NCBI GenBank assembly: GCA_000733355.1
Contig: JNVV01000001.1
Location: 3,987,356-4,051,355 of the forward strand
DNA from: Falciphora oryzae
Taxonomy: Eukaryota > Ascomycota > Sordariomycetes > Magnaporthales > Magnaporthaceae
Reading direction: 5' to 3'
DNA: 64,000 nt
Notes under the pieces: generated by a model
Seen by the model: the letters and a program-made list of their open reading frames with translations, nothing else
The model's database searches: none
What the model was told of the DNA's origin: nothing
Part shown: one piece after another, positions 1 to 12,438 of the stretch
Layout: each line of letters opens with the position of its first letter
Position numbering within the stretch: position 1 is the stretch's first letter
Made by a program: the position numbers and the translations under genes

Positions 1-737
1 TGCCGAACCTGACCGACTGCCAGCCTGGGGAAGTATCTACGAAGTCTGGTCTCCCTTCTGGCCTGTTTCGATCTGCACAGACTGACGAGCGGGCTCCTGC
101 AGTGGGCTGCAAGGAAAAAGGAAAACAAAACATCCGCCAAATCAAATCACTTGGAACTCTTCATCGGCGGGGGATGGGGTGGATGCGTGCCCAGTCTTAG
201 GCGCCCCGCTATGCCGCATCCGGGTAGCCCACATGTCATCTGCACGAGATTTGTCCTATTTTTGTCAACCAAGCTTTTTCTCCTCCGTTCATCCCAAGTT
301 TTTGCTGTCAGAAGAAGAGACGGGACCGAAAATGGAAAGCAAAAATAAGAAAAATAAAAAGAAAGCAAACAAAAATGCACGATATTCCAAAAGAGGGTAC
401 AAGAAGCAGCTAGAGGCGTGAAGAGAGAGATGCATTGACTGTATTTTCGTCTCGCCGTGTTTTTTTCCGCCGACTTAGTGATCAAGCCTCAACCGTCAAG
501 CCCCTGGAATAATGCGCAGCAGCACCCATATGCACACAAGCCACACCTATTTGCCCGTCATGGAATGTTGCGAAGCCGCCCGGGCCATACCGCAGTCGCT
601 CTCGCCTGCGCCTCAGCCTCAAAAGTGTTATGTTGGGTATAACCAAAAACCCTCTTTTGGTTTTCTGCACGCACTTTGTGGCTTACACCCCCGGCACTTT
701 TCTCGGAAGTGTGGCCGATGGATGCACTGCAGTCATG

Positions 738-766
738 GTGTGTGCGTGTGTGTGTGTGTATGTGTG
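738..766. repeat. GT-rich microsatellite
   Basis: A run of alternating GT with a few interruptions (GC, TA), about 29 bases, in noncoding sequence. Confidence 0.8.
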
Positions 767-3700
767 GGCATGGTAGCGAGTGTGTCGTTCCTGACCCGCG
801 TGCTTGGGGGTGCGACGGAGAAGGCAGGTAATTCCACCCCGGACACAGAGACGAGGAAGCACGTAGTCAGCAGGGCTACACCCCCCGGCGCAGGATAGCC
901 CTACCGACCTTGAGCGACAGCGCTGCTTATGAAAGACTGGACGTGTGCCAAATTCTGTGTTTTACAGAGTATGACCATCGAGCCCCAGCAAGCCATGGCT
1001 TGCTATGCGTGAAACATAATCACTGACGTCTCTACCCGAGACACGCGTACAAGGCCTATTTTTTTTTTTTTTTTTATCTGAGACACGCAGAAAGTGTTGA
1101 CGGACAGGGAGAGCAAGCATCTTGGAGCGACCGGTGTCCGCGCCGTTGGTTCCAGGGAGCTGGTGCTGCTGTCCGTGCCGTCTTTCCCCAGTGCCGTACG
1201 GTTCTTGTTCGTTCGTCCATCCCGCGAGCAGTCCCTCGCTCTGTTCGGGTGTCCGCTGTGACCAGGTTTGTTGGTTCGGCAGTACGTGTAGGTGGTCGAG
1301 GGCTGCCAAGGAAGCCTAAGCCTGATGCGTCCGTCGATGCCACCTTCTCTCTCTATGGTGTTGACCGCTGGAGAATTCAACCCCATCGAGCCTGCCCGTT
1401 CAAACCGTCGAAGCAAATTGCGACGTCGTCGTCAGGATTGCCGTTGGCAAAGTTCAGACGGCGGCATGGTTCCACCTCGACTGTTTTCCCCCAACTTTGC
1501 CCAGGACCAGGGTCACTGAAGATCCAATAAGACGGGATGGGATCTCTTGCAGGGATGGATCAGCCCGGTGCAGGGGTGTGCCGAGTGGGGATGATGACAT
1601 GGGATGGGCGCTTAAGACTATTTTTGGCACCTCTGTCCAGTTGGAATTTTGGTGCAGGCGCGGAGGGGAAGAACGAAAGAAAAAAAAAAACAGACGACAA
1701 CATCCACCGCAATAGCCTCAAGCCCGCGCCGGCTGTGGATGCGTCGGGGCAGGCAAGGAGGCTAGTGGACGCAGAGAAAAAAAAAAAATGACCTACCTGC
1801 AACGGGATCACGCATCACCACCTCCATTCCAGATACGACTGCACGTTTTGGGAAGCTTGCATTCTCTCCTCCACCGACGAGCTATTGAGGATAAGCCTGG
1901 AGCTGCAAGGCCGGCACGCAGGTCAGGAGGGAAGAAAAAAAAACGTGAGCAAGGGAGCATCGACTGTCTTCCCTCCCCACTGATCTACCAGCACCAGGAC
2001 CGCTCACTTACCCATTTCACTCATCTCACATGTGTAATTAGCACGAATGCTGGATGCTGCCAAGGCCTCGCGACTATTTGCGTGCCTGCCCGCTTCTCAA
2101 GTTAGCACCTCTTCGCTGTCAATATTCTGCACCCGGAGCTCTAGCGACGTAGCGTTCCGTCTTACATAACCCCCTTTTTAGCACCATGTGCTCCACGGAA
2201 CGTCATTCGGGACATCCCAAGCTCACGGGTCCCAGCGAAAGAGATTGGTCGATTGGCAAGGTTTTTTTCCCAGGTGGTTACCCTCCCTGAATCCTCTCCG
2301 GGTATACTCATCTCCTTTTTTTTTTTTTTTTTCATTGTCTCATCAGGCGCGCCGCAGCGGCAATCCCGAATAGGACAGTCTGACCAGCCTTCCAAGCTAC
2401 TGTAGGTTCCCAGTACACGCTGCTGCACATCAAATTTGACGTTCCGCATTGGTGATAGTACGTATTTTCCCTCCCCCCTGTCTCCCAAAACACGCACTCC
2501 CCCTCCTACAGCACTTTTTTGGTGTTCCCTTGCAGGTGCGCTGTGGTGGTGGTGGTGCTGCTCCTTGTTCCAATGATCGACATGACAGGCTTCCAGAAAG
2601 AAAAAAAGAAGAATAGGGAAAAAAAAAAGGGATGAGGACGATAGAAAAATAAACACGGAAAAGCAAGTTCCCGAGACGTAATCCTTGGTTTGTCCAGGGT
2701 GTGTTGTCGTCTATATCCAGCTCACGAGAGAATAGGGGATACCCGTTCCTGCAGGGAGACATCTGAGGGGAGGGAAGGAGTACCCGGCAAAGGTAATATG
2801 GCATCACCCGAGGGGCGACATTGAGGCAGGCAGTAGAGCACTCTATCTTGTTTGTATCTTCCACTTCACGCCGATAAAAAAAAATCTCCCTTGCTTAGAC
2901 GCCGGGGCGCCTCCTCGGCGCAGTCCACAAGCGATCGGCAAACCGACACGCGCGCCTCGCCGGGAGTGTGTGAGGGAGGGAGGGTTGAACAGCAGAAGAA
3001 CGCTGGAGACGCCGAGGGGCCATGGAGGGTGGTGGTGTAGCCTGCCTGCCTGCCTGCCCACATCTGCCGACCGGACCGACCAACAGAAGGGATGGAGGAG
3101 GAGGATAGGCGCGCGACGAAAACAAACACCACTTACTCGTGTTTGTCGTTGTTCGTGCATGTTCGGTGATCCAAAGAGAGGAAAGACAGCACACACCTGA
3201 TAATTTCTGCCCCCAAAGTGATCGTCAGGTTTCGAGAAGAATTCCTCGTGTGTCCAACGTGCGGGCGGCGCGCACGCAAGAGGCACGTCAAACGTTTGGG
3301 TTGCCGTCATGGGCTGGCGCCTAGCGGCAGCTGCTAGCCCCGGCGCCACCTTATTTTTCTTCAGCACCCATTTGTTCTTTTTGCTTTTCCTCTTTTGCTT
3401 CTAGCCTAGAGTGGATAGTGGGTGCCCGGCCACGCTCTCTGTCGAAAACAAGCAAAGCGCTTCGGCACCTCGGTCCCGTCCCTGTCGTCGGCGCGCGGGG
3501 GAGGAGGATCCCTGGCCCCCATGGATTGCCATGTCCCAACGGCCAGCAGTGGCAGCCAGCCCCTACCTACCTGGACCTAGGCGCAACGCGATCTCGTAGG
3601 ATTCTTTTCCCAGGGGAAAGGGGAGGGAGGGGGAGGCGTGATGGTGGTGGTGGTGGAGCAGTGGGCTTGGCCCCCTACTTCAGGCATCTTTTGGGCTGAA

Positions 3701-4768
3701 GCACCCAATACGGGACGGTTCCATCAAAACTTGAAACAGTGGCTGTTGTTCTGCACCGGTACAACCGACAACAGAAAAGAAAACAAAAGGAGAAGGAAAA
3801 AACGGTGGCGCCCGGCCCCAGATTGCAGAGCCGCGGAGGCGGCTCGGCCGGGCTGGACCAACACGCGACTTCGGCGAACCCCCCTGGGGTTGGAAGTTGA
3901 ACGGTACCCGACCGACGCATCCAGACCAGAGACCCCAACTTCTTCAGCGAACCCCAGGGGCGGACGGATGTGCGGCCTTTTGCTTCTTGCCCTTGCTTGT
4001 GAGTCTCCGCGATGTGTTGATTACGAAACAGTACCTACCTAGGCGGCTCATGGGGGCCGTAGACACCCAAAACATTACACTTCCATACCACACACATATC
4101 CCGGCCTAACCCAACGTACCGACCGGCGCCTCGGTTCCGGAGACATCTTTTTGGCCATCAAAAGGCCCCCACGAAAGTCGAAAAAGCAAAGACAGACACA
4201 CCCCTCCACAGGCCAAGATGCGCAGAGTGTCTGCCTCAAAAGCGCCACCCACGGACAACATGCACAGCGAACACTGCATCTGCGGCGGCGACACGGCGGC
4301 TATGGAGAGGTGCGTGGAGTTCTGCCTTGGAGATAAACGGCTATTGTCTAGGTTCATGATACTATGGTTGATTCTCGCCCTGACAAGGCATCCATACCGA
4401 ACAGCGTCTCAGTCATCATTGTCCACATATTCAAACAGGCATCGACGATAGGTCATAACACGAGCGATCACGAGATCTGATACTCATAGAGTCACATTTA
4501 AGATCGGGCTCAACACTTCTCTGATTAAGCCTGTTTCTTATTCTGTATCGGAGAACACTCGTACGCCCAAAACGCCTCATGGCTGACCGACATGCCAATG
4601 CCCGCCCAAGAGTGGCAGATAGCGCACAGTCTAGCGGTTGACCTTTCCTGCCCCGACGATGCGTGTGTGTCTAGGGGTGTGAATGGATGTGTGGTAAGGA
4701 GATGCTAGCCCCGCAAACGGCCAGGCACAATCTGGACTGTTACGCCCCCGTCTCCCAAAGAGAACAAG

Positions 4769-4821
4769 GGCCATCCTATCAATCGGATGGCCAGATTTAC
4801 CAGCCTATGGGTACCCCATAG
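4769..4821. repeat. two adjacent perfect inverted repeats
   Basis: GGCCATCC at 4769-4776 pairs with GGATGGCC at 4785-4792 around an 8-base loop. CTATGGG at 4805-4811 pairs with CCCATAG at 4815-4821 around a 3-base loop. An imperfect repeat of CCGGATA/GATACCGG follows to about 4842. They lie 315-370 bases downstream of the minus-strand cytidylyltransferase stop codon, so they could fold in its 3' untranslated region or just beyond it. Function unknown. Confidence 0.6.
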
Positions 4822-5135
4822 CCGGATACCATGATACCGGATGATGCCTAAATAAAAGTAAAGGGGTAGTGGGTGGATATTAATGATATGATAAGGGGCG
4901 AAAATGTCGATGCCCTCAAAAGAGTGTGCCAGAGTAAGGAAGTGTTACTACGCCACGCCGGATTCCAGACGGCAGCGGAGGGTTCCGTCAGTCACGAGCG
5001 ATGTGTTTGGTGGTCGTGCCCCGGGATTGGGACGAGGCAGGTGACCCAGCCCCAGGCCAAGGTCAAGGCCAGGCCCCAGCCGAGGTCACGAAAGGTGGCC
5101 CCAACAAGGCGCAGGTATGAAATGGGATGATTCGC

Positions 5136-6922
5136 TTATGCGGCAGTGGAAGATGCCGCTGCACCAGGCGGGATGACCCGGCGCGGTTGCGGGGCCTTCA
5201 GTTTGCCCTCGCTCTCTTCGGACTCGTCGTCGCTGGGGACCCTCGATGAGGTGGAGTCGTCTCTATCCAAGTTCCTACGACTCTTGGTCATCTACATGGC
5301 GACCAGGCTGTTAGCAAGGCGAAACTTCCCCTCACAGGGCGCAATGGGGAACAGGAAAATGCCGACATGCGGTGCGACGGTGGTGATGGGGGCCAACGCG
5401 CAGGACCACGCAGCGGGTACCCAGTCCGACACGCTTAAACGAGATTTCAAGGAACCGTCGTGAGATCGTGATCGGGAATTTACTTACCCATGACCTGACG
5501 CCTCCAATCAGGCCGACCGCGTAGCCGGCAACGAAATCGTTGCTGGTTCCGGGCGTGGTCGGCGAGCGGAGCTGGGGCGGCTGCGGGCTGGACAGCGGAT
5601 CCCCGTTAGGGACCTGCAGCGACGGCCTCTGCGGCGCGGGGCTCTGCGGGCGGCTATTGGGCCAGTACTGGCGCAGCTCGCGGCTGAGCTCCTGTCCGGT
5701 CGTGGTCCAGTTCGAGCGGATGTTCTCGCGCAGGTCTTGGACGTGCCGCTTCAGGTCCAGCTCGTTCTTCTTGAGCCAGCTCACATTGAGCTCCTGTCGC
5801 GACGTGCCCCTCTTCAGCTGCCTCGAGATGTACTTCTCGTAGTCTCGGACGATCCTGGAGGCAGTGCCATCGGTGAGTACTTGTTCAAGCCGCACACGAA
5901 CAGGGGCTATGCCCATGAGGCAGGAATCGGGGACCTACTTTGTGATGATACCCGTTGTGCTGACGCCTTCGGTCCTCTGCGTCACGAGGAACTTGCCCTC
6001 GGCCTTGATGGGCTGGTAGATGTCGTCGCCCTCGTCTGCGCCATAGGGGATGTCGTCGTGTGCGACGTAGTCGATCTTGTGCTCGTCCAGGAACTCGGGG
6101 GTGACGATCCACGGGCAGTTCTCAATGACCTCATCCACCCACTTGCAGTGGCGCACAGTCTCGGCGCGCTCCTTGCCCGAAAGTACCGTCAGGCCTTTGC
6201 GCTTGTGTGTCTCGGCGTCACCTGTGACGCCGACGATCAGGTAGACGTCGGGGAAGGCCTTCTTGGCCTGCTCCAGCTGTCGCATATGGCTGTGAGAAGA
6301 AAGCACATGGACCTGGTTAGCATCATCAATGGCCAAAAACGGAGAAAGCTAACCACGCATCACTGTACGCCACGGACACAGGACACACGTACCCCAGATG
6401 GAACAGGTCGAAGACGCCGTCCGCGTAGACTCTGACAGATCTGCCGACGGGCGGGTCGTTGGTGCGGTATCCAACGGGGTGGGTGAGCCTCCCGATGGGC
6501 GGCGGGGCCATAGACTCTTCGGGTTCTGGCTCGTGCTCATCCGCGGCGTCGTCCGCACCGCCGGGCGCGGCCTTCCTGCCGTTCTTGTGGGACACGCGCT
6601 CGGCAATGCCGACGCTGCCCTCGGTGGTATCGCTGGGCTCGCCCATGTCGGTGGCGCCGTCGCCCGGGGGGTTACCCGACCGCTGGCGCTTGATCGGCGG
6701 CTGGTTCGAGGACGAGAACCCGGACTTGGTGCGCAGGGCGTGGGGCGACCCGGAGGTCTCGGCGGCCGTGGTGTCACCGTCCTCGGCCGAGGCGTCGCGC
6801 GACTCCGATGCCTGCGCCATCTCGGCAACGACGTTGTCGGGGATCGAGCTGGTGCTTCCGTCGGCGGCGCGCTTGCGTTTGCTGGTGTGGCCCGCGGCCC
6901 CCGTGGCAGCCGCCGACAACAT
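5136..6922 (-). CDS. PCT1: choline-phosphate cytidylyltransferase (CTP:phosphocholine cytidylyltransferase)
   Basis: It converts phosphocholine and CTP to CDP-choline, the controlling step of the Kennedy pathway to phosphatidylcholine, on nuclear/ER membranes. My model has four exons on the minus strand: 6922-6393, 6289-5939, 5854-5488 and 5291-5136 (1404 nt, 467 aa), with donors GTACGT, GTAGGT and GTAAGT. The first 150 residues are low-complexity and basic/acidic. The catalytic domain begins near residue 163 with VYADGVFDLFHLGH; its HLGH (about 175-178) is the nucleotidyltransferase HxGH motif, split by intron 1. RTEGVSTTGIITK (about 282-294) is the second signature, split by intron 2. A charged amphipathic stretch after it (ELDLKRHVQDLRENIRSNW) fits the lipid-sensing membrane helix. 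The tail is Ser/Asp-rich and likely phosphorylated. The joined frame is continuous and the family match is strong; the 196-bp last intron is the least certain junction. Confidence 0.92.
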
Positions 6923-8977
6923 GGCTTGCTCGGGGAGTGTGGCCTTAAAGGGGTTCGGAGGGGGAGCTCTAGGAGCCCAGTCCGGGAGGATGCGGGAGGT
7001 CGCGCCTGCCTGCGAGCCGGCCAGTCAATGGCCGATGCTCTCTCTGTCCTGATCTGCTTTGTGCTTCAGGACGGATGGGGCCGGGGCTCTCCGTCAAGCG
7101 TCGCTGGCGTGTTGACGCTTATTGGCTCAAGATGGTGAGGGCCTCGTGCTGTCTGGAATCATGTGCGTCGACGGATGGTGTTCTTCCCTCGGCTGCGTTG
7201 TCGGGGCGGACAACGAATTATCAGATGGGGGAGACGGCGCAGGTCAGGTGGGTTCGATGGGGACTTGTTGGAATCGTGTCGAAGCCGTCGAGTCGTCAAT
7301 GCAGCTAAAAGGGCTGGGGCCGAGTGGAAGCTGCTGCAGCAGTTTGTGTCGGGTGGGCTTTTCTGTGCGCTACCAAGGAAGACGCCACCATTGGTTTTCG
7401 AGACGTGTCTCTCCGGCCGTTGTGACTTTTATTCGCAGTGTGCGTAGGACCAAAACGACTGCACAGCGAGCAACATATGCTACGTCAGATGGCGGATAGC
7501 AGAAATGGATGTGCGGCCTGCACTACTCTTATTTGTTCTTCTGAAGACATCAAAGTGTGGTGTGGCATGGGTAGCCAGGTTGTCCGGATAAAAAAAAGAG
7601 GGTACAATGGAGGAGGAACAAGAAAATAGGGGCCCCCTCCATTGATTTCCCGCGCCCTCCCTACCCCTGCCTGCCAAAACGCGACAAATTGTGTTGGGAT
7701 TGCTGGAACTCTGTAATTCAAGGGGTGTGCGGGAGACGCAGAGAGAAAAAAAAAAATTACAAAAACCACAAAAAAGTGGCGTCATGACGCCGGCAGCCCG
7801 GGAGTGCTCCTGCCAAAGACCAATGGTGTGCGTGCGTGGCTTGCCAAACAAAATCAAGACCAACTTGGCAAATGATAAATGCTACTCGTCCAGACGCAGC
7901 CCTCGTCCACGTGCAAATCACGTGAATGTCATTGGTGTTTGCCTTCTTGCCAGCTTCCCATCTACTTGCGCCAAAGAACTTGCGCCAAAGACGCACGTAA
8001 TGCTAGAGGTGTGGCGGGTAGCGTGCACAACTTGGACCTCATGACTTCATCAGATAGCTTAAATGTGCACATCCCACACCCCGAACCAACGGGGGGTGAG
8101 ACAACCGACAAACCAAGCTTGCGGCCCTCGTCGATACCGATACTTTGGTGGGATCCCGCAACCAGGCAAGACCACTGATCAGCCGTCCAGATCCTGACAT
8201 GACGCATGTCCCGCCCGCGACCAGACGGTTGGGTTCGGTTCGGTTGGTGGCAATGGGTGCCACGGGGTGCCAGCACCTTAGTAGTGAGTTTACGCTTTCC
8301 CGACCTTCGACGACCAGTCTCGACGCATGACACGCTTGCGTCAACCATACGGGCCGAGCTCTGCCTCTTTGGACGCTAGCTAAGCATCAGCCGGCTCCGA
8401 TCAACGAGTCGGGAAGCTCGTCCCAACAAAGAGCAACTGCACCGTTCGCCCGAGGCTTCTCTGCGTGGCACATGGTGAGAGCTGCATGTATGGACTATAG
8501 TCTTGTGCTCGTGCGCAATGTGGGAGAAGATAAAACGACCGTGTTTGCCCATGTTCCCTGTCCATATCATATACCTATACTTTGATGAAAGTATCATTAA
8601 ACCGTAGTGCCCAGCGAAAATCCAACTCCTCGGCTTGTGCCTCCTGTCCATCCATACTAATACCCAAATGCCTTCCATGTGATACTCACGCGCCCCTGCC
8701 TCACGAACAATACAATTTTTACAGCCGGAAACATAAAAACTCGACATGGCCCAGTACCATCGGTTCGCTTTCGTAATGAGACGGACCACCCACCACCCGA
8801 AATCCTTCTATCAAATGAACGCCCGCTCAAAGATCCTTGAGCCATCGACCCGCTTCCAAGAGCAGACCATTTTCAAAAGGAAACCATTTACCGTCATGGC
8901 GAATCAACCCACGCTGACAGATAGTTGAACTGCGATAATAAAACACGTCTCCTTCTAGGCGACCGCGCGATGGATGA
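6923..8977. other. intergenic, upstream of PCT1 and downstream of F-box gene
   Basis: Two kilobases between two minus-strand genes. I see no convincing coding frame. It should contain the PCT1 promoter and the F-box gene's 3' end. Confidence 0.6.
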
Positions 8978-10036
8978 TCACGCCCCAGGAGTGACAGGGG
9001 ACTGCACATCCGCCTGGGTAAAGGCGGGCTGCGGTCTCGCGACCCGGTGGCGGCCACAGCAGCCCGGCTTCTTTGGGTTGCTCAGGTAGCAGAATCTCTT
9101 GACACCCTCGGGCGCCTTGGGTCCGTATTTCTGCCGGACGTTGCAGTACTCGTACGAGTCGCCCATCCAGTCCTTGATGTGCGTGTGCAGCTCGCACCGC
9201 GAGATCCCGCACTTTCGGCAGTAGGCGTGGCCGCGGACTCGGAGCATGGCCAGCGCCTTCTTCTCGAGCGCCTTCTTCTCAGCCTCCCCTCCCGCAGCGG
9301 CTACCGCGGCCACCGCGGCCACTGCGGCAGGGTCCGCCGGGGCCACGGGGCTGTTAGCGTTGGCGTGGTGCTTGACGTTGCCAGCAAGGTGCCAGGCCCA
9401 CTCCATGTCGTTGGGCCCCGCGCGGCGCTGGGTCAGCGGGACCGTGCCATGCATGCGGCGATGGATGGCGTAGAAGTGCTTGTTTGTGAGGCCCAGGCAG
9501 GCACCATCGATCGAGTCGAGGTGGTCGAAGATGTTGTAGTGTACCTCGCCGGGAAGATCCATCAGGGCCAGCACCGCGGATGGGCGGTGCGTGTAGGGGA
9601 CGGGTTCGTAGTCCATGACGGAGTAGGAGCGCCGGGGAGGTGGGAGGGCCGGCCGGCGTGGTCGTGCATTGGCCTCTGGGGCAGGGGCCACTTGGTAATT
9701 CTTGTCCGACGACGAGCTCGACGTTACCGACATAGAGTCAGAATCGCCGGCCTCGATCGCGGGGGACGTCTCGGCGATCGGGGATGGGATCCGGCCGGCG
9801 GCAGCCTGGCTCTCACGAGCCTGGGAAGAGTAGCCGTTTTGCATCATGATCCAGCCCTCGGGCAGGCCTGCAGGCTGGTAGTCATAAACAGTCTGAGATC
9901 GCCTGGGAGTGCGAGGGGTGCTGCCGTTTCTGTGAAAGCCGTAGTCCTTCTGGTATGATTCCTCTTTCGGGGGCGCCCTTGGGGACTGGAGCCCCTCAAT
10001 GGACGAGAAACGGGTGTCGATATGGAGGCTCTCCAT
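8978..10036 (-). CDS. F-box-like protein with C-terminal cysteine cluster
   Basis: A single-exon frame of 352 aa from the ATG at 10036. The frame is open 29 codons further upstream, but a CAG acceptor-like site lies 10 bases before this ATG, suggesting an intron in the 5' leader. Residues 1-150 are low-complexity, Ser/Pro-rich and contain YDYQP and MDYEP motifs. Residues about 155-192 (LMDLPGEVHYNIFDHLD, then a small-residue/Leu-Thr pattern) fit an F-box, the Skp1-binding helix bundle of SCF ubiquitin ligases. An Ala-rich stretch (about 233-249) leads to a C-terminal region with Cys at about 273, 276, 281, 298, 316, 326 and 327, which could bind zinc. No substrate-binding repeats such as WD40 or LRR are visible. 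The F-box call is family-pattern inference; the target is unknown. Confidence 0.7.
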   Translation of the reverse strand: MESLHIDTRFSSIEGLQSPRAPPKEESYQKDYGFHRNGSTPRTPRRSQTVYDYQPAGLPEGWIMMQNGYSSQARESQAAAGRIPSPIAETSPAIEAGDSDSMSVTSSSSSDKNYQVAPAPEANARPRRPALPPPRRSYSVMDYEPVPYTHRPSAVLALMDLPGEVHYNIFDHLDSIDGACLGLTNKHFYAIHRRMHGTVPLTQRRAGPNDMEWAWHLAGNVKHHANANSPVAPADPAAVAAVAAVAAAGGEAEKKALEKKALAMLRVRGHAYCRKCGISRCELHTHIKDWMGDSYEYCNVRQKYGPKAPEGVKRFCYLSNPKKPGCCGRHRVARPQPAFTQADVQSPVTPGA

Positions 10037-12438
10037 TGTTTCTACCTGCGCTATGATGTATATGCAGGGCCAAGAGAAGTAGGTTTTGATGGCTGGAGCT
10101 TGACCGTAGCCGAGGGAGCCCAAGCAGTGCTAGCCTCGTGTGCAGCTTTCGGGTCGCGCGAAGTGTAGATCGGCGATATCTTCAAGTTCGAATGACGTCC
10201 TTCCAGGCGGGAACAGGATCGTCGACACGCGGCTGTGCCTGGGTGGATGGGTTGTGTGGTAGGTACTGGTTGGCTGTATCACTAGGCGCTGGCCTAATGC
10301 TGTGTTTCTCTCAGGTCCCGAGATCTGGTCCTTGGAACAGGTGCGATTCTGTCGCGAACTTCCTCACTAGCAAGACCATGAACAACGGGCGAGGTGTCGT
10401 AGAGTGTCGCTAGGGTCCGGGGTAAAGAAGAGAGGGGGAACGGGCGCGGAAAGGGGTGGTGGTTCTTAAAAAGAGAAAAAGGGACGGACGAGACGAGACG
10501 AGAGGGGTCAAATAAATGATGATGTAGCCTGGCAGGAGAGTGTGGGAGGACAGGGGTGCCTCGATGCGCAGGTTCCGGGAGCCTGAGCGGGCTGAAGTGG
10601 CGTCCGGTAAAAGCGAAAGAGATGGGCGAATAGCGAATAGGTTGGAGGGTGCCGTGGTGGTGCGGTGCGTGTGCGTAGCCGACGGTCAAAAAGGGTTCTC
10701 CAAGGCTCGGGGAAGTGAAAAAGACGGAGATCGACGGAAATAAAAGCGGGAGCAAAAGGCGATAACCAGTTGGGCGGATGGAGAATCTGGCAACGATAGG
10801 CGCGAGGGGCGGTGGCCACTGGTGGTCCAGGCTCGCTCGAACATGACTGGATCCACGCCAAGAGGTCCCCTACGGATCCCGTATCTGCACGCACATCCAA
10901 CACACGGCAGGCTTGACAAGCAAACAAGGACGGAAATCTCTTCTGATGGTGCGTCGATTTCTGCTTGGATGACGCCCGCCTGGATCCTATTTGACCATGG
11001 AACCTCGGTCCCCACCAGGCGTTCCCGAATCAACGAGGCGCTGGCACCAGCTTCAGCGCCAGGGCCGTGAGCACAGCGCGCCGCCCGCACAGTAAGCCGC
11101 CGGCTCCCGCTTGCGGGCTCGCATCGCGTCACCTTTTCCAGCCGCACGTCCAGGCTCATGCACGAGAGCCGGCCATCTCCGCCCACGAGGCGTCCTCCCT
11201 TTGCGATGGAGGGAGCGAGGCTCAACACACACACCTCGGCACCGTACAAACCAAACTGTCCCCCGCCTTGACTCGTGGCGATATTGAATCATGCATGTTT
11301 TTGGATGCAAGAAATCCAGTCCACAATGTTACTTTTAATAGCCCACGGAACTCGTCGAGTTTGATCGAAGATGTGAGGATTGAAGACCGTTTGCGGCTTC
11401 TCGAGGCACGTGGGCAATCGTCATGGATCCCCCAGCTGGATCCACGGTCAGGGCTCCGCGTTTCCAACAATAATTTCTCCCGAGTCTGGATGCGGCCGCC
11501 GGTGGTGTCGTGCCAGAATCCCAGCCGTCTCTGTCCGTGCCGGAACGATGACTCCAGCACTGACGTCAGTCGTCCTGTCCCCTGTACGGGGGAGTGGAGA
11601 CATTGGTGGCAGACAGCGGGCGGGGCACTCTGGCAATGCTCACTATTTCGGCCATGCCATCAGCCCAGGCCGGGTATCACGCGAGTGATAAATACAGGCA
11701 GATCCTACTTTATTACCGTTATCGCTGCGTTATCGTTCATGCAGGCGGACGGCCGGTTGATTCTGTCCGAACTGGGCGGGCGACCTGTTCGAGTGGCACA
11801 GTAACCTGCGGCCAAGGTTACGGACAAAGGATGGACTGAATTCTGGAACTCACCTCGTGGAAAGGCCGAGGGGGAAAGGCTATGTTAATCTCGAGCCTGT
11901 TGGAAACCCAACAAGCTTCTGACTGATCGGCTGAGGCGCACGTACCATCTGTAGAAGTGAAACGGTCGAATATCTGGCGTTGAGCCCGATGCCTACTCTT
12001 CGTGCATCTAGTTGAATTTTGCTCAAGTTGTGTTCAGATTCGTGACGCCAGGCTCATTCCGCAGAGGACTATCGGCCAGCCAAAACAACTAGAAGGTTGC
12101 TGTTCGAGTCGGGTATAGTTGGTTCGCTGGTTTTATACACCCAACCAGAGCGAGGCACACGAGCACTATGCGCACGCAGAAGCGTATGCTGTGCACTACG
12201 AGTCTACCACAGCAGCTGATTGCGCCACGACTGTCACGTTCTAGGCAATGCCGCGGAAATGAGCTTCGTCTTGAGAACGACGTTATGATAGGGGTAGCAA
12301 AAGCAAAACTAGGCAAACATATACCTAGGTGGCTAGATAGAGTCATTCATCCCAGTGTAGCCAGCCGTGGGCGTCAACGGTGGGCACAAACAGCGTGTTC
12401 TCATATCCTCATGTCATCAGTACGGTCCGCTCCCCTTT
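10037..12438. other. intergenic between F-box and Tctex-1 genes
   Basis: A 2.4-kb stretch. The part next to 10036 is the presumed leader and promoter of the F-box gene, with CT-rich sequence on its coding strand. A plus-strand open frame of 245 codons at 11067-11804 has no recognisable domain and I do not call it. An ACCTAGGT palindrome occurs at 12323. Confidence 0.5.

Larger units (their letters stand above)
1..5135. other. gene-free interval, no supported coding region
   Basis: No open frame here is longer than about 175 codons, and none resembles a family I know or shows consistent splice signals. The sequence holds simple repeats: a GT-rich microsatellite at 738-766, a 17-T run at 1059-1075, several shorter A or T runs, CCTG repeats near 3041-3058, and a group of small inverted repeats near 4769-4845. 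The right end would contain the 3' untranslated region of the minus-strand cytidylyltransferase gene. A spliced lineage-specific gene cannot be excluded. Confidence 0.6.

Noticed and set aside
738..766. Possible CRISPR-like or structured array at GT and other simple repeats
   Set aside because: These are ordinary microsatellites without spacers, in a eukaryotic genome.
5332..5487. Read-through of the third PCT1 exon beyond RSW
   Set aside because: A GTAAGT donor follows RSW directly, and joining to 5291 restores a Ser/Asp-rich tail as expected for the family.
11067..11804. A 245-codon open frame on the plus strand
   Set aside because: No domain or family pattern, irregular composition; overlaps other long antisense frames of equal quality in a C-rich region.
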